The notes below the pieces were generated by a model, which was not told where the DNA came from, did not search any database, and worked only from the letters and a program-made list of their open reading frames with translations. Below are positions 27,248 through 36,808 of a stretch of 64,000 nucleotides of DNA, piece after piece; the stretch's first letter is position 1; the number at the start of each line of letters is the position of its first letter. The position numbers and the translations under genes are program-made. This DNA is from Niastella soli. Lineage in GTDB: Bacteria; Bacteroidota; Bacteroidia; Chitinophagales; Chitinophagaceae. The stretch is from positions 1,380,444 to 1,444,443 of the forward strand of contig NZ_JAGHKO010000004.1 in the NCBI RefSeq assembly GCF_017742245.1. Reading direction: 5' to 3'.

Positions 27248-27916
27248 ATGATCGAACTGAAGCACATTTCAAAATGGTACCAGGTAGGCGGTAAACCAAC
27301 TTTCATATTAAAAGATATTAATCTGACGATCAAAGAAGGGGAATTTGTTTCTATCATGGGACCATCCGGTTCGGGTAAATCAACCCTGTTGCACATTCTG
27401 GGCATGCTCGATGATGCAAACGAAGGTGAATACCATTTTATGGACCAGCCGGTGCATTCCCTGAAAGAAAAGCAACGCTCACAAATATATAAGCAACACG
27501 TAGGTTTTGTATTCCAGGCCTATCACCTCATCGATGAACTAACGGTGTACGAGAATATTGAAACGCCGCTTATCTATCAAAACATTAAAACAAATGAGCG
27601 CAAGGCCATGGTAGCCGATATGATCGATCGCTTTAATATCGTTGGCAAAAAAGACCTTTTCCCTACCCAGCTTTCAGGCGGTCAACAACAACTGGTAGGT
27701 ATTGCCCGCGCATTGATTGCCAAACCAAAATTATTACTGGCCGATGAACCAACCGGTAACCTGAATTCAAAACAGGGCGAAGAGATCATGGACCTGTTCA
27801 AACAATTGAATAAAGAAGGCGTAACCATTATACAGGTGACCCACTCTGAAAAAAATGCAGGATATGGTTCTCACATTATCAATCTGCTCGATGGTAGAAT
27901 TGAGAAGACAAATTAG
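27248..27916 (+). CDS. second ABC ATP-binding protein, LolD/MacB type
   Basis: The 222 residues include Walker A GPSGSGKST, Q-loop VFQAYHLIDELTV, signature LSGGQQQLVGIARAL, Walker B LLLADEPTGNLNS and the H-loop VTHSEKNA. It is a paralogue of the ATPase at 16411. Two small differences, QQQLVG for QQQRVA and GNLNS for GNLDS, may tune activity. It has its own promoter-like signature and is followed after a repeat by the TolC-like gene, so the two may form a second transcript of the efflux module. Confidence 0.95.
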   Translation: MIELKHISKWYQVGGKPTFILKDINLTIKEGEFVSIMGPSGSGKSTLLHILGMLDDANEGEYHFMDQPVHSLKEKQRSQIYKQHVGFVFQAYHLIDELTVYENIETPLIYQNIKTNERKAMVADMIDRFNIVGKKDLFPTQLSGGQQQLVGIARALIAKPKLLLADEPTGNLNSKQGEEIMDLFKQLNKEGVTIIQVTHSEKNAGYGSHIINLLDGRIEKTN

Positions 27917-27925
27917 AAACGGAGC

Positions 27926-28040
27926 GGTGAGTTGTGAGTGGTGAGTGGTGAGTGGTGAGTGACTCTCGCGACTGTTGAGATTAATAATTACCTTGCGGCG
28001 CCAAAAATCGATTGCCGATTGCTCTCGGCTGAGCCGAGAC
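27926..28040 (+). repeat. mosaic extragenic repeat, copy 4
   Basis: GTGAGTG heptamers (27926-27962), core GATTAATAATTACCTTGCGG (27979-27998) running into CGCC, an ATTGCCGATT word (28011-28020) and a CTCGGCTGAGCCGAG hairpin (28023-28037). It separates the second ATPase gene from the TolC-like gene. Confidence 0.75.
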
Positions 28041-28100
28041 CGATTTGCAGTCTGCAACTTAGTTTAACATACGTAATACTTATAACCAGAGCTTTTTAAA

Positions 28101-29444
28101 ATGATAATAAAGACTTTTTTAGTGTTGAGTATAGCCATGGTCATGTATATGGATGGCCGGTCGCAAACAATCACCGGCCGTCCATTATCATTGCAGGAGT
28201 GCGTGCAAACAGCCTGGGCAAATAACCTGGATGTACAGCAAAGCAGCCTCAATATGGAACGGGCTGCAGTGACCTGGCGTCAATCAAAAGCCAACCTGTT
28301 ACCGAATGTAAGTGGTGATATAGATCATACGCTTAACCAGGGCCGTAGTATTGATCTTAATTCTAATAGCTACGTTACCCAGAATAACACCTCTGGCAAT
28401 TATCAGGTATCGGCCAATGTAACCCTGTTTAATGGCTTGCGGTTAATGAATACTTTGAAAAGTAGTCAATATGCCTACGAAGCCAGCAAAATGGAGCTAC
28501 AAACCAATAAAGATCAGTTGATGCTAAACGTGATACTGGCCTATCTGCAAATACTCACCAGCACCGATCTGTTACAGCAATCGCAAAAAACTGCGGAAGT
28601 AACCCAGAAACAGGTTGAGCGGCTGCAACTCATGAATGAAGAGGGTGCCATAAAACCATCTGACCTTTCAGATTTAAAAGGACTTTTTGCCGATAATAAG
28701 GTAACCATTATAAACAATCAGAATAGTCTTGATGCAGCCAGGTTATCCCTTGCCCAATTGATGAATGCGGCCTTTAACAAAGACTTAAAAGTGGAGCCTT
28801 TGCGGGCCGACCAGGTAGAACTGAATTATGCCACTACGCCCGATAGTATATTCACTATTGCTTTACAACAACTGGCCATTATAAAAGCAGCCGATCTGCG
28901 CACTAGGAGCGCCGAGAAAGCAGTACAGGCCGCAAAAGGTAATTTGTTGCCAATCATTGGGCTGGGTGCCGGATTTTCTACCCCCTATTCCAGTACGGCC
29001 AAAGATGCGTCCCAGAATAAAATGGGTTACTACGACCAGCTTAAAACATTCTACCGTACTTATGAAGGGATTGGCATCAGCATCCCCATCTTTAATAACT
29101 TCCGTTTTCGCAACCAGGTAACGCTGGCCAGGATCGATCTTAAAAATGCGGAGTTCACTTCAAAAACCAAACAAATACAGTTAAAGCAAAATATAGAAAA
29201 GGATTATTTTAATATGATTGCGGCAAAGAACAAATACCAGGCACTGGTTGAGCAGGTAGCTGCTTATGCCGAATCGTTCCGGGCGGCAGAAGTACGTTTC
29301 AATAATGGCGCCGCAACCTCAGTGGATTATTTCATAGCGCAAAACAACTACAACCGCGCCAATATAAACCTTATTATAGCCCGTTACGACTATGTATTGC
29401 GTACAAAGATCCTTGATTACTATCAGGGAAAACCTTTGTGGTAA
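28101..29444 (+). CDS. TolC-family outer-membrane efflux channel
   Basis: A 447-residue protein, normal for the family. Residues 1-22 form a signal peptide (cleavage near GRSQ). Two OEP repeats follow: the first has LSLQECVQTAWANNLDVQQS and long helices with heptads, the second begins near residue 235 and includes KAADLRTRSAEKAVQAAKGN and PIFNNFRFRNQ. The protein should trimerise into an outer-membrane barrel with a periplasmic helical tunnel. As the last gene of the cluster it completes a tripartite MacA-MacB-TolC-like machine. Confidence 0.93.
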   Translation: MIIKTFLVLSIAMVMYMDGRSQTITGRPLSLQECVQTAWANNLDVQQSSLNMERAAVTWRQSKANLLPNVSGDIDHTLNQGRSIDLNSNSYVTQNNTSGNYQVSANVTLFNGLRLMNTLKSSQYAYEASKMELQTNKDQLMLNVILAYLQILTSTDLLQQSQKTAEVTQKQVERLQLMNEEGAIKPSDLSDLKGLFADNKVTIINNQNSLDAARLSLAQLMNAAFNKDLKVEPLRADQVELNYATTPDSIFTIALQQLAIIKAADLRTRSAEKAVQAAKGNLLPIIGLGAGFSTPYSSTAKDASQNKMGYYDQLKTFYRTYEGIGISIPIFNNFRFRNQVTLARIDLKNAEFTSKTKQIQLKQNIEKDYFNMIAAKNKYQALVEQVAAYAESFRAAEVRFNNGAATSVDYFIAQNNYNRANINLIIARYDYVLRTKILDYYQGKPLW

Positions 29445-29485
29445 TTTATAAATTGGAATGTAATTTTTACTTAACTTAGTTGTAT

Positions 29486-29561
29486 GCGGAAGTAGCTCAG
29501 TTGGTAGAGCATCAGCTTCCCAAGCTGAGGGTCGCGGGTTCGAATCTCGTTTTCCGCTCCA
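29486..29561 (+). tRNA. tRNA-Gly (anticodon CCC)
   Basis: A full cloverleaf. The acceptor GCGGAAG pairs with TTTCCGC (one G-U), the D arm is GCTCAGTTGGTAGAGC, the anticodon stem TCAGC/GCTGA holds loop TTCCCAA (anticodon CCC, Gly), and the T arm is GCGGGTTCGAATCTCGT. The CCA end is encoded. It lies 41 bases after the TolC-like gene and before a strong terminator. Confidence 0.97.
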
Positions 29562-29598
29562 TAAAAAAAGACAATCTTTTCGGATTGTCTTTTTTTAT
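29562..29598 (+). terminator. intrinsic terminator after tRNA-Gly
   Basis: AAAAAAAGACAATC faces GATTGTCTTTTTTT around a TTTTCG loop. The stem is symmetric with A- and T-runs, so it probably works for both the tRNA and the convergent gene at 29617. Confidence 0.9.
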
Positions 29599-29616
29599 AG
29601 CTCAGAAGGAAGTGGG

Positions 29617-30273
29617 TCAACCGGCGGCCCCTACATCTCCTTTCTCGTCGATGGGAAACTCCAAAAAAGGCTTACTAAACTGGGGGTCATTTTTTTCCAG
29701 ATCTTCTTCCGCAACAAAGGTTTGAAAAGAATCCGACGCCCACCCCACCTGAATGACCCTGTCTTTATGGGTCATAAAACCAAGCCCATATGAATCATCC
29801 CAGGTACAACCAAACTCGTAACCAACATAGGCAATGTCATCTTTACTTACCTTTATAATACGAACTGTTGATAGCCCGATCAGGTTGTTGAATTGGGAAA
29901 TGTTATCTATCGCAGGCATAAGTTCATCTTCTTCATCATAATCGTAATATACCCGCATGTTTTTGTATTCTGATAGCAGGGCCTGTAATATGGCCTCTTT
30001 AATTTTCTCCTGGTGCTGTGTTATGTAATTATATGCATTTACCTGTTCTTCACTAATATGCACCTTGCCTTCAACAATATACTCAGCAACAGTAAGGCGG
30101 GCTGTTCCATCTGATGGTTCATCACTATCTTTTGCACCATATGGGCCTCGCATGCTTTGAAAACCTTTCCACGCTTCTAAAACAATAGTTCCTTCAACGG
30201 AAAGGGACTCGTAATTATTCCTGTTATACTTTTTCACAAAAAGATCCGGGATTTTGTCACTAAAATTTTCCAT
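29617..30273 (-). CDS. hypothetical protein, DUF6985-like
   Basis: A 218-residue acidic soluble protein with no signal peptide. The central segment (VEGTIVLEAWKGFQSMRGPY) and the later CTWDDSYGLGFMTHKDRVIQ resemble the DUF6985 family, proteins often found near toxins or among immunity-like genes in Bacteroidota. The assignment is from memory and tentative. There is no toxin-like gene next to it. It shares direction with the MFS gene upstream (66-base gap), so the two could be co-transcribed. Confidence 0.55.
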   Translation of the reverse strand: MENFSDKIPDLFVKKYNRNNYESLSVEGTIVLEAWKGFQSMRGPYGAKDSDEPSDGTARLTVAEYIVEGKVHISEEQVNAYNYITQHQEKIKEAILQALLSEYKNMRVYYDYDEEDELMPAIDNISQFNNLIGLSTVRIIKVSKDDIAYVGYEFGCTWDDSYGLGFMTHKDRVIQVGWASDSFQTFVAEEDLEKNDPQFSKPFLEFPIDEKGDVGAAG

Positions 30274-30339
30274 ATAGGATAATCAGGAGTTTACATAAAA
30301 TGGTATTCAACGATTATTTTGCATTTTAATTGCCGCGTT

Positions 30340-31509
30340 TTACAACCTATCCTTTTTTGACAAAATAACAATCACCAGCGCTATTAAACTCCATAGCAGC
30401 ATTTGCCAAAGCGCAACATTCCACCCGCCGATCTTCCAGCTTAATAATCCGAAAAATGTACCCATGGCGCCACCAATAAAATAAGTGGTCATATAAACGG
30501 TGTTCAACCTGCTGTGGGCCTCTTCGTTTAAAGCATATATCCGGGTAAAGTTGGTGATCTGCGTAGCCTGCACCCCTATGTCCAGGAAAAAAATAACCAA
30601 ACACAACACCACCACCGAAACGGGAAACAGTTGTAAGCTTATCAGGCTTATGATGATCATTCCAATAGTTAAAAACAGGTTGTTGAATACATTGCCTTTA
30701 TCGGCCAGTTTCCCGAAATATGGCGCTACCAGTGCGCCCCCAATAGCAATGATCCCAAACATCCCGATCTCAGCTGCAGAATAATGAAACGGGGTGCCAC
30801 TGAGATGAAAGGTCAGGGTGGTCCAGAACGAACAAAAGATGCCAAAGGTAAAAGCACCCAACAGGGCAGCCTGTCGTAACGTTTTATATTGCTTAACCAA
30901 CTGCAGGGTTGATTGTAAAAGATTGACATAATTCCCCTTGAATTTTATGGGAATTTCCGGAAGAAAATAATACAGGAGCACGCAGCTTATCAAAACCAGC
31001 ACAGCTGAAAAAATAAATACGCTTTGCCATCCCCAAAGATCAGCCAGCCAGCCGCTGATAATACGAGAACCAAGTATGCCGGTTAAAATACCACTGAATA
31101 CTTTGCCTACTGTTTTCCCCCGGTTCTCCCTGCCAAGGATAGCAGCCATAGGCAACAGAATTTGTGTGGGGGTAGAAAACAATCCTAATAAAAAACTGGT
31201 TACTAATAACAGGGAAAAATTATCGACCCGCGCCATCACCAATAATGCCAACAGCAATAATATGCAAACGCCCAGGATCAGTTTTTTACGGTTTACTTTA
31301 TCACCCAGCGGTAACAGGAAAAACATGCCAACACCATAGCCAAGCTGAGAAAGCATACTTATTTTGCCCACCTGACTTTCAGGCCTTCCAAAAGAGTGCG
31401 CTATCCTGTTTAAAATGGGTTGACTATAATAGAGATTGGCCACAATAGAACCTGCCGAGATAGCCATGATGGGAATAACTAACTTTTCCTTGCTTTTACT
31501 AAAGATCAT
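30340..31509 (-). CDS. MFS transporter (drug/metabolite exporter type)
   Basis: It has 389 residues and about twelve membrane helices. The major-facilitator signature between helices 2 and 3 reads LPLGDKVNRKKLIL, and the sequence ANLYYSQPILNRIA in helix 1 is typical of the YnfM/sugar-efflux-like branch. A second, weaker signature (GKLADKGN) begins the C-terminal half. Substrate cannot be told. It is divergent from ppk, with a 216-base gap that holds no further gene. Confidence 0.88.
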   Translation of the reverse strand: MIFSKSKEKLVIPIMAISAGSIVANLYYSQPILNRIAHSFGRPESQVGKISMLSQLGYGVGMFFLLPLGDKVNRKKLILGVCILLLLALLVMARVDNFSLLLVTSFLLGLFSTPTQILLPMAAILGRENRGKTVGKVFSGILTGILGSRIISGWLADLWGWQSVFIFSAVLVLISCVLLYYFLPEIPIKFKGNYVNLLQSTLQLVKQYKTLRQAALLGAFTFGIFCSFWTTLTFHLSGTPFHYSAAEIGMFGIIAIGGALVAPYFGKLADKGNVFNNLFLTIGMIIISLISLQLFPVSVVVLCLVIFFLDIGVQATQITNFTRIYALNEEAHSRLNTVYMTTYFIGGAMGTFFGLLSWKIGGWNVALWQMLLWSLIALVIVILSKKDRL

Positions 31510-31725
31510 CTAAACTTTTCCGCAAACCTAAGTCAGAGTTTTGGAATGCTACAGACTTTTAATAAGTCTTTCATTTGAAACTGGCCACCAGGTCGTAAAT
31601 ATAATGCCCCTGGCAGATATTATCCCTATCGTTGGTACTATAACTATTCTTTTAACGTTGATTGAACCAATTATTTCATTGCATTTTGTTGCTGACAGCT
31701 GCCTTGTAGACCTTAATAACTTTAT

Positions 31726-33768
31726 ATGGAGATAAATGTATTTAATGACCGTGATCTGAGCTGGCTCTCTTTTAACAAACGAGTGCTGGATGAAACCCTA
31801 CTGGATGATCTTAAAATTTATGATAAAATAAAATTTCTGGCCATCCATGGCAGTAACCTCGATGAATTTGCACGGGTACGCCTGGCTGCGTTGGAAAATA
31901 TGTTGGAAAATTCATCGCCCGAAGACCGGCAAATTCATTTAAAAGCCTTGTATGATGCCCGCCGGGAAGTATATAACCAAAGTCTTGCCTCCAGAAAAAT
32001 ACTGGAACAGGTAGTATTACCTGAATTACGTAACCAAAATATAAATCTCTATTACGGCGATTCAACATTTCTGGAAAAGCACTACGAAGAGATCATGCAT
32101 ATCTTTATGTCGAAAGTGCTCTCATATCTGCAACCAGTAATTATCACACCTCATACCAACCCATTCCTTGAAGACAGAATGCTTTACTTTTTGATACATG
32201 TAAATGCAGGCCGGCGGTTGGATGATCTGAAAATAACATTGAACATTCCGACCAATAGTCTGCCAAGATTTTTCTCTTTAAGCAAGGTCGACAATAAACA
32301 TTACATCGTATACCTGGATGATATCATCCGCTTAGGCATACAATCGCTGTTCAAGAATTTTGAATTTAAAGGGATCTATACCATTAAAATAAATCGAAAT
32401 GCCGACCTTCATGTAGACGACGACACAGAGGATGAGGCAGACTTTGTAGAAGTGTTGCAACGTGGCCTTGACCTTCGCAAAACCGGCGCCCCATCCAGAT
32501 TTCAGTTCGATGCCTCCATGCCCGAAAGTTTAATTCAATTCTGTCACGAACAATTTCAGTTAGAAGAAGGGGAAATGTTGCCAGTAGGTCATTATTTAAG
32601 CAGCAGTGATTTTTTCAGGTTTCCCAATCCCAATGGCGGGAATTTACTACAATCAACCTGGACACCTTTAAAACATCCCTCCTTATCATTATACGGCAAT
32701 TATTTTAATGCTATTGCCAACCAGGATTTCCTGCTTAATTTTCCATACCAGTCATATGACTATGTACTGGTATTTTTCAACCTGGCCGTATTAGACCAGG
32801 ATGTAACGGAAATAATGGCCACCTTTTACCGGGTAGCCCAGGACTCACATATTGTGAATGCATTGATCAGCGCTGCAAAAAACGGTAAAAAGGTAAAAGC
32901 TTTTGTGGAATTAAAAGCCCGGTTCGATGAAGCCAATAACCTGCATTGGGCCAATGAAATGGCTCAGGCCGGCGTTGAGATCACCTACAGTATTCCAGGC
33001 ATTAAAGTGCATGCAAAAGCCGCATTAATTAAACGCAGGGAAAAAGGAAAAGAAAAAAAATACGCTTTCTTCGGCACCGGAAACTTCAACGAAAAAACAG
33101 CAGCCATCTATTCTGATATGGGTTTGTTCACCTCCAATCCTGATCTGTGTAATGAACTGGAATCAATGTTTCAATTCTTGTATAAACGTCAGCAGCCAGC
33201 GCCATTCAACCATTTGCTGGTAAGCCAGTTTGGAAGCCTTGAAAAATTTGTTCAACTGATAGAGAATGAGATCGCAGCAGCCAGACAGGGACTGCCTTCA
33301 GGAATAATTATTAAAGTGAACAACCTGGAAGAAGAAGAAGTAATAAATAAATTATACGAAGCCTCACAGGCAGGTGTACCCATAAAATTGTGCGTTCGCA
33401 GCATTTGCCGAATAAAACCTGGCGTGCCGGGGCTGAGTGAGAACATTGAGCTGATCAGGGTTGTTGGCAGATATCTGGAACACAGCCGTGTTTTTATTTT
33501 TCATAATAAAGGAAAGCAGGCTATTTACCTTGGCTCTGCCGATTGGATGAAACGCAACCTTCGAAGCAGAGTGGAAGTTGTTTTCCCCGTATATGATGAA
33601 GCAATAAAAAAACAGGTGCTTGACTTTATAGAGATCCAGTTCACGCCAGCCACTAAGACCCAATTGCTTGCTGATAACCTGCAGACCCTGGATTGGAAAG
33701 AGGGAGTTAAACAATACTGCTCCCAAGAAACGTTTTACAATTATTTGAAGAACCAGCAGGTTCAATAA
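31726..33768 (+). CDS. ppk1: polyphosphate kinase 1
   Basis: The protein has 680 residues, the usual PPK1 length, and makes inorganic polyphosphate from ATP. The N-terminal domain begins NVFNDRDLSWLSFNKRVLDE. The catalytic core has the phospho-acceptor His429 in IKVHAKAALIKRR and the second conserved His593 in SRVFIFHNKG; FGTGNFNEKTA and YLGSADWMKRNL are further PPK1 signatures. It stands alone with its own terminator; no exopolyphosphatase gene adjoins it. Confidence 0.97.
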   Translation: MEINVFNDRDLSWLSFNKRVLDETLLDDLKIYDKIKFLAIHGSNLDEFARVRLAALENMLENSSPEDRQIHLKALYDARREVYNQSLASRKILEQVVLPELRNQNINLYYGDSTFLEKHYEEIMHIFMSKVLSYLQPVIITPHTNPFLEDRMLYFLIHVNAGRRLDDLKITLNIPTNSLPRFFSLSKVDNKHYIVYLDDIIRLGIQSLFKNFEFKGIYTIKINRNADLHVDDDTEDEADFVEVLQRGLDLRKTGAPSRFQFDASMPESLIQFCHEQFQLEEGEMLPVGHYLSSSDFFRFPNPNGGNLLQSTWTPLKHPSLSLYGNYFNAIANQDFLLNFPYQSYDYVLVFFNLAVLDQDVTEIMATFYRVAQDSHIVNALISAAKNGKKVKAFVELKARFDEANNLHWANEMAQAGVEITYSIPGIKVHAKAALIKRREKGKEKKYAFFGTGNFNEKTAAIYSDMGLFTSNPDLCNELESMFQFLYKRQQPAPFNHLLVSQFGSLEKFVQLIENEIAAARQGLPSGIIIKVNNLEEEEVINKLYEASQAGVPIKLCVRSICRIKPGVPGLSENIELIRVVGRYLEHSRVFIFHNKGKQAIYLGSADWMKRNLRSRVEVVFPVYDEAIKKQVLDFIEIQFTPATKTQLLADNLQTLDWKEGVKQYCSQETFYNYLKNQQVQ

Positions 33769-33782
33769 AATATAAACACACA

Positions 33783-33814
33783 AAAACCCGCTCATTGTAA
33801 AGCGGGTTTTCTTT
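33783..33814 (+). terminator. bidirectional intrinsic terminator
   Basis: AAAACCCGCT (33783-33792) pairs with AGCGGGTTTT (33801-33810). It sits between the convergent ppk1 and methyltransferase genes and has T-runs in both directions. Confidence 0.88.
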
Positions 33815-33833
33815 TGTTATATATTTACTTTAA

Positions 33834-34676
33834 TTATTTCCTAACCGTTACACGCAAATACGTAGCCGGTATAGAAGTGGTATTTTTATTGCCGCTTCTA
33901 TTTTCACTAGTGAATAATGCTACCAGTTCCTGTTGCAATTCGGCCGACTTGCCATTTTTTTCTGCGGCCTCAAATGCATTCATGGTAGGGCCATAAAACT
34001 GTCTGAATTTTTCAAGCAGCGTTGTGGGCGGATACAGCGCATAGAAGATCCAGGTTTCCCTTTCAAAAGAAATATTTTCAGGCGGAATGCCTGCCTGTGC
34101 AAACCGCTCTTTTACCTGGTCTTCCACACCCCACAACATCGGGCTTACAAATCCTTCTGGCGGTGGAGGCGTGTAGGCAGATGATATCTTCAATATTTGT
34201 GCAACCAAAGTAGGATCGTTAGGGATCCAGTTGCCCATAACAATTCTCCCCCCTTTGCGAAGGACTCTTACCATTTCTTTTGCTACATCATGAGGCTTGG
34301 GTGCAAACATGGCACCGAAAATGGTTTCCACCAGATCAAAGCTATCATTAGGAATATCCTGCAGATTGGTGGCATCGCCTTCCTGAACTGTAATATTGGT
34401 CAATCCTTCCTCCTTGATGCGTTTGTTGGCTGCGGCAACCAGGTTCCGGGCAATATCTACACCTAACACTTTAGCTCCCAAACGGGCCGCGGGAAGGGCT
34501 GTAGTACCGTCACCACAACCAAGATCGAGTACATCCATACCAGGCTTTATGCCTAATTTTGCTACCAGAGCAGTGCCGCTTTCACGCATGGTTTCAGCTA
34601 TTTGTGTAAAATCGCCTTTTTCCCATAAAACCTTGTTTGGGTTCACGGTTGTTTGCACGGTTGTTGAATCGCTCAT
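33834..34676 (-). CDS. class I SAM-dependent methyltransferase (UbiE-like)
   Basis: The start is taken at the ATG at 34676 (MSDSTTVQTTVNPNKVLWEK), since the extra 37 residues of the longer frame look non-coding; 280 residues. Motif I is VLDLGCGDGTTALPAA, motif II lies near QEGDATNLQD, and motif III is VLRKGGRIVMGNW. The region after it (FAQAGIPPENISFERETWIF) resembles methyltransferases acting on small molecules or quinone-like substrates. It shares direction with the gene at 34822 but a 145-base gap separates them. Substrate unknown. Confidence 0.85.
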   Translation of the reverse strand: MSDSTTVQTTVNPNKVLWEKGDFTQIAETMRESGTALVAKLGIKPGMDVLDLGCGDGTTALPAARLGAKVLGVDIARNLVAAANKRIKEEGLTNITVQEGDATNLQDIPNDSFDLVETIFGAMFAPKPHDVAKEMVRVLRKGGRIVMGNWIPNDPTLVAQILKISSAYTPPPPEGFVSPMLWGVEDQVKERFAQAGIPPENISFERETWIFYALYPPTTLLEKFRQFYGPTMNAFEAAEKNGKSAELQQELVALFTSENRSGNKNTTSIPATYLRVTVRK

Positions 34677-34821
34677 GAGTTTTGTTTTTGAAGTTAAGAA
34701 TGAGTGGTCTTCAAAGTGGTAGTATACAAGAATGATTACATAAGGCAGGAAGTGTATGAAGATACAGGATTGATATATTACAGCCAACTCATATTTGCTG
34801 CTTTTTCCTCCCCTTTTTGAG

Positions 34822-35343
34822 CTATATGAGCGCCTTTTGATCTTTCCAATATTGAATCGCTGTTCTATAAGAATTGCTTTTGCCCTCTATGCCATACAGA
34901 TATTTCATCCCAAACTCTTCCAGAAGATCCTGCGATATGTTTGCATAACTATCAAAATTAGAGCAATGTATTTGCAGCGAAAGTTTCATTTGATTTATAT
35001 GAGCAAGCATCGACCTGCTATTGGTCTTAGACACAACAAACTCATTGGCAAGTGCTGTTTCCAACTCTATAAAAGCAGGTTGAAAATTGTATCTTTTCAA
35101 TAATTGTGGCAACCGGTGCTTAAATTCTTCCCAGGTGCCGTTAATAGTTTTTCCGCGGCAGATTATTGTAAGCAAAGATGGCTCATGAACATACATCAAC
35201 ATCAGCTTTCCGGTAAAACCTGTTGCCAGCAGACTGCAATACCAACTATGAAGCATTTGTCCAACCGTTGGTGCTGATATATAAAAGGGCGATTTCAATT
35301 TCGAAATATTAAGTAATTTCTGAGTTGCATGAAAAATCAGCAT
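34822..35343 (-). CDS. hypothetical protein, DUF6933-like
   Basis: Its 173 residues begin MLIFHATQKLLNISKLK, followed by SWYCSLLATGFTGKLMLMYV and EPSLLTIICRGKTI, the pattern of DUF6933 proteins (short N-terminal beta-alpha start, then a conserved Trp and a hydrophobic strand). It is cytoplasmic with no membrane segment. Function unknown. The assignment is from recall of the family, so moderate. Confidence 0.55.
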   Translation of the reverse strand: MLIFHATQKLLNISKLKSPFYISAPTVGQMLHSWYCSLLATGFTGKLMLMYVHEPSLLTIICRGKTINGTWEEFKHRLPQLLKRYNFQPAFIELETALANEFVVSKTNSRSMLAHINQMKLSLQIHCSNFDSYANISQDLLEEFGMKYLYGIEGKSNSYRTAIQYWKDQKALI

Positions 35344-35539
35344 AAGTGTACTTGATAAATATTCTTACCGGATTTAAAAATCTGATCCAAACTAAAGGTT
35401 ATATCTCAAATTCCAAATATAAATTGTGCACCTTATTGCCACCCCACGCTCCCCCACTCTCCCTAAAATTGATTAAATTTATATTGACAGGGATCACTGC
35501 AAAGAACAACCGTTTAGTAATGTAAAAGGGTAGCATGTT

Positions 35540-36394
35540 ATGGAAAAAGATCAACTCATCAATAACGTATCAGACACAGCGCTTTGGATCGCCGCATTCA
35601 GGGCACTGGAATCAGAGCGTCCTGATGCCGCTTTTAAGGATACGCTGGCACGAAAACTGGCGGGAGAAAAAGGTTTTCAAATGGTAGAGGTCACCCCCAT
35701 AAAAAAACACATGGCCTTTGCCATGACCACCCGCACCACCGGCATCGACCGGCTGATCAACGAGGCCATTGAACGGGGCGTCGACACCGTTATAAATTTA
35801 GGGGCTGGGCTCGATACCCGGCCTTACCGCATGCCACTGCCGGTAAACCTGCAATGGGTAGAAGTTGATTTCCCGCATATGATAGAATACAAAAGCCAGT
35901 TGCTGGCAAACGATATACCTGCCTGTCACCTCCATCGCATAGCGGCCGACCTCAGCAACGACGCTGAACGGAAAGCCCTGTTTAACCGGCTGGGCGCCGA
36001 AACCAAACGCGCCCTTCTTATTACCGAGGGTGTTGTGGGCTACCTGACCAATGAACAGGGAGCCCGGCTTTCAAGAGATATTTATGCAATGCCCTCCTTC
36101 CAGTACTGGATCATGGACTACAATGGCGGTTTAAGCCGGCACCGGCGCACCAACACCTTGAAGAAAATGCTTTCCAGGGCACCCCTGCAATTTAATGTTG
36201 ATGATCCCATAGCCTTTTTTACCAGCCATGGCTGGAAAGTACATGATAATATCTACCTCCTCGACGAAGGGGACCGAATTGGTCGTAAATTACCCTCCTT
36301 AAAATTTCCTTACAATCTCTTTATCAGGCTCTTCCCCAAAAAAGCCCGCGAAATAGGTAACAAAACCTATGCGTACGTTTTGTACGGTAAATAG
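35540..36394 (+). CDS. leucine carboxyl methyltransferase-like SAM methyltransferase (PPM1/LCM family)
   Basis: A 284-residue protein with the family features: VSDTALWIAAFRALE near the N-terminus, RTTGIDRLINEAIERGVD, the SAM motif INLGAGLDTRPYRM, then VDFPHMIEYKS and the LLITEGVVGYL motif. Bacterial members methylate carboxyl groups or polyketide-type acids. No biosynthetic neighbours are present, so the substrate is unknown. It is monocistronic. Confidence 0.88.
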   Translation: MEKDQLINNVSDTALWIAAFRALESERPDAAFKDTLARKLAGEKGFQMVEVTPIKKHMAFAMTTRTTGIDRLINEAIERGVDTVINLGAGLDTRPYRMPLPVNLQWVEVDFPHMIEYKSQLLANDIPACHLHRIAADLSNDAERKALFNRLGAETKRALLITEGVVGYLTNEQGARLSRDIYAMPSFQYWIMDYNGGLSRHRRTNTLKKMLSRAPLQFNVDDPIAFFTSHGWKVHDNIYLLDEGDRIGRKLPSLKFPYNLFIRLFPKKAREIGNKTYAYVLYGK

Positions 36395-36561
36395 CGCCTG
36401 CTTATCTGAAAGTCAGGTGTCTTTGCTTTAAACTCCGGGCACTTTCCTATTGTATCCCGGGGCAATCTGTGTATTTATTTACAGAATATTGTGTATTTAT
36501 ATAGGTAAATGGCCTAAAAAGCCTATCAAAATCCCATAAGTATCCCATAAAAATAGCATCA

Positions 36562-36617
36562 GAATGCCACTGACAGTGGCATTCCAGTGGCATTCCAGTG
36601 GCATTTCAGTGGCATAT
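36562..36617 (+). repeat. 11-bp tandem array with inverted lead unit
   Basis: GAATGCCACTG (36562-36572) faces CAGTGGCATTC (36574-36584) across one base, a perfect 11-bp inverted repeat. Three more direct copies follow (36585, 36596, 36607) with one or two changes. An RNA copy could form alternative hairpins between the lead unit and any of the four. Confidence 0.85.
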
Positions 36618-36776
36618 TACAAGGGAAATGGCTATAAACGATATATATCACTAGAATAACACCCGCAATAAACCAGAATAGCACTAGTAATAGGTAATCT
36701 GTAACCTTAAGATTCCAATACCCTTGTTTTGAACATCTTCTCCCCTGTCAACCTGTCATTGAAAGCCTTTTTTGGC

Positions 36777-36784
36777 TATCTTTG
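36777..36784 (+). promoter_or_regulatory. candidate -7 promoter element (TATCTTTG) for miaB
   Basis: TATCTTTG matches TAnnTTTG and lies 24 bases before the ATG at 36809, which supports that start over the in-frame TTG at 36782. Confidence 0.5.
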
Positions 36785-36808
36785 CCATCCCAAAAAACTG
36801 AATTGTTG

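Larger units (their letters stand above)
36395..36808 (+). other. 414-base gap with a palindromic 11-bp array
   Basis: No gene seen. The middle holds an 11-bp tandem array (36562-36617, listed separately), flanked by A/T-rich sequence with short words such as GTGTATTTAT repeated (36469-36498). The miaB promoter element is at the right end. Confidence 0.6.

Noticed and set aside
29480..29725. Open frame over the tRNA
   Set aside because: It is an accidental frame across tRNA-Gly and its terminator.
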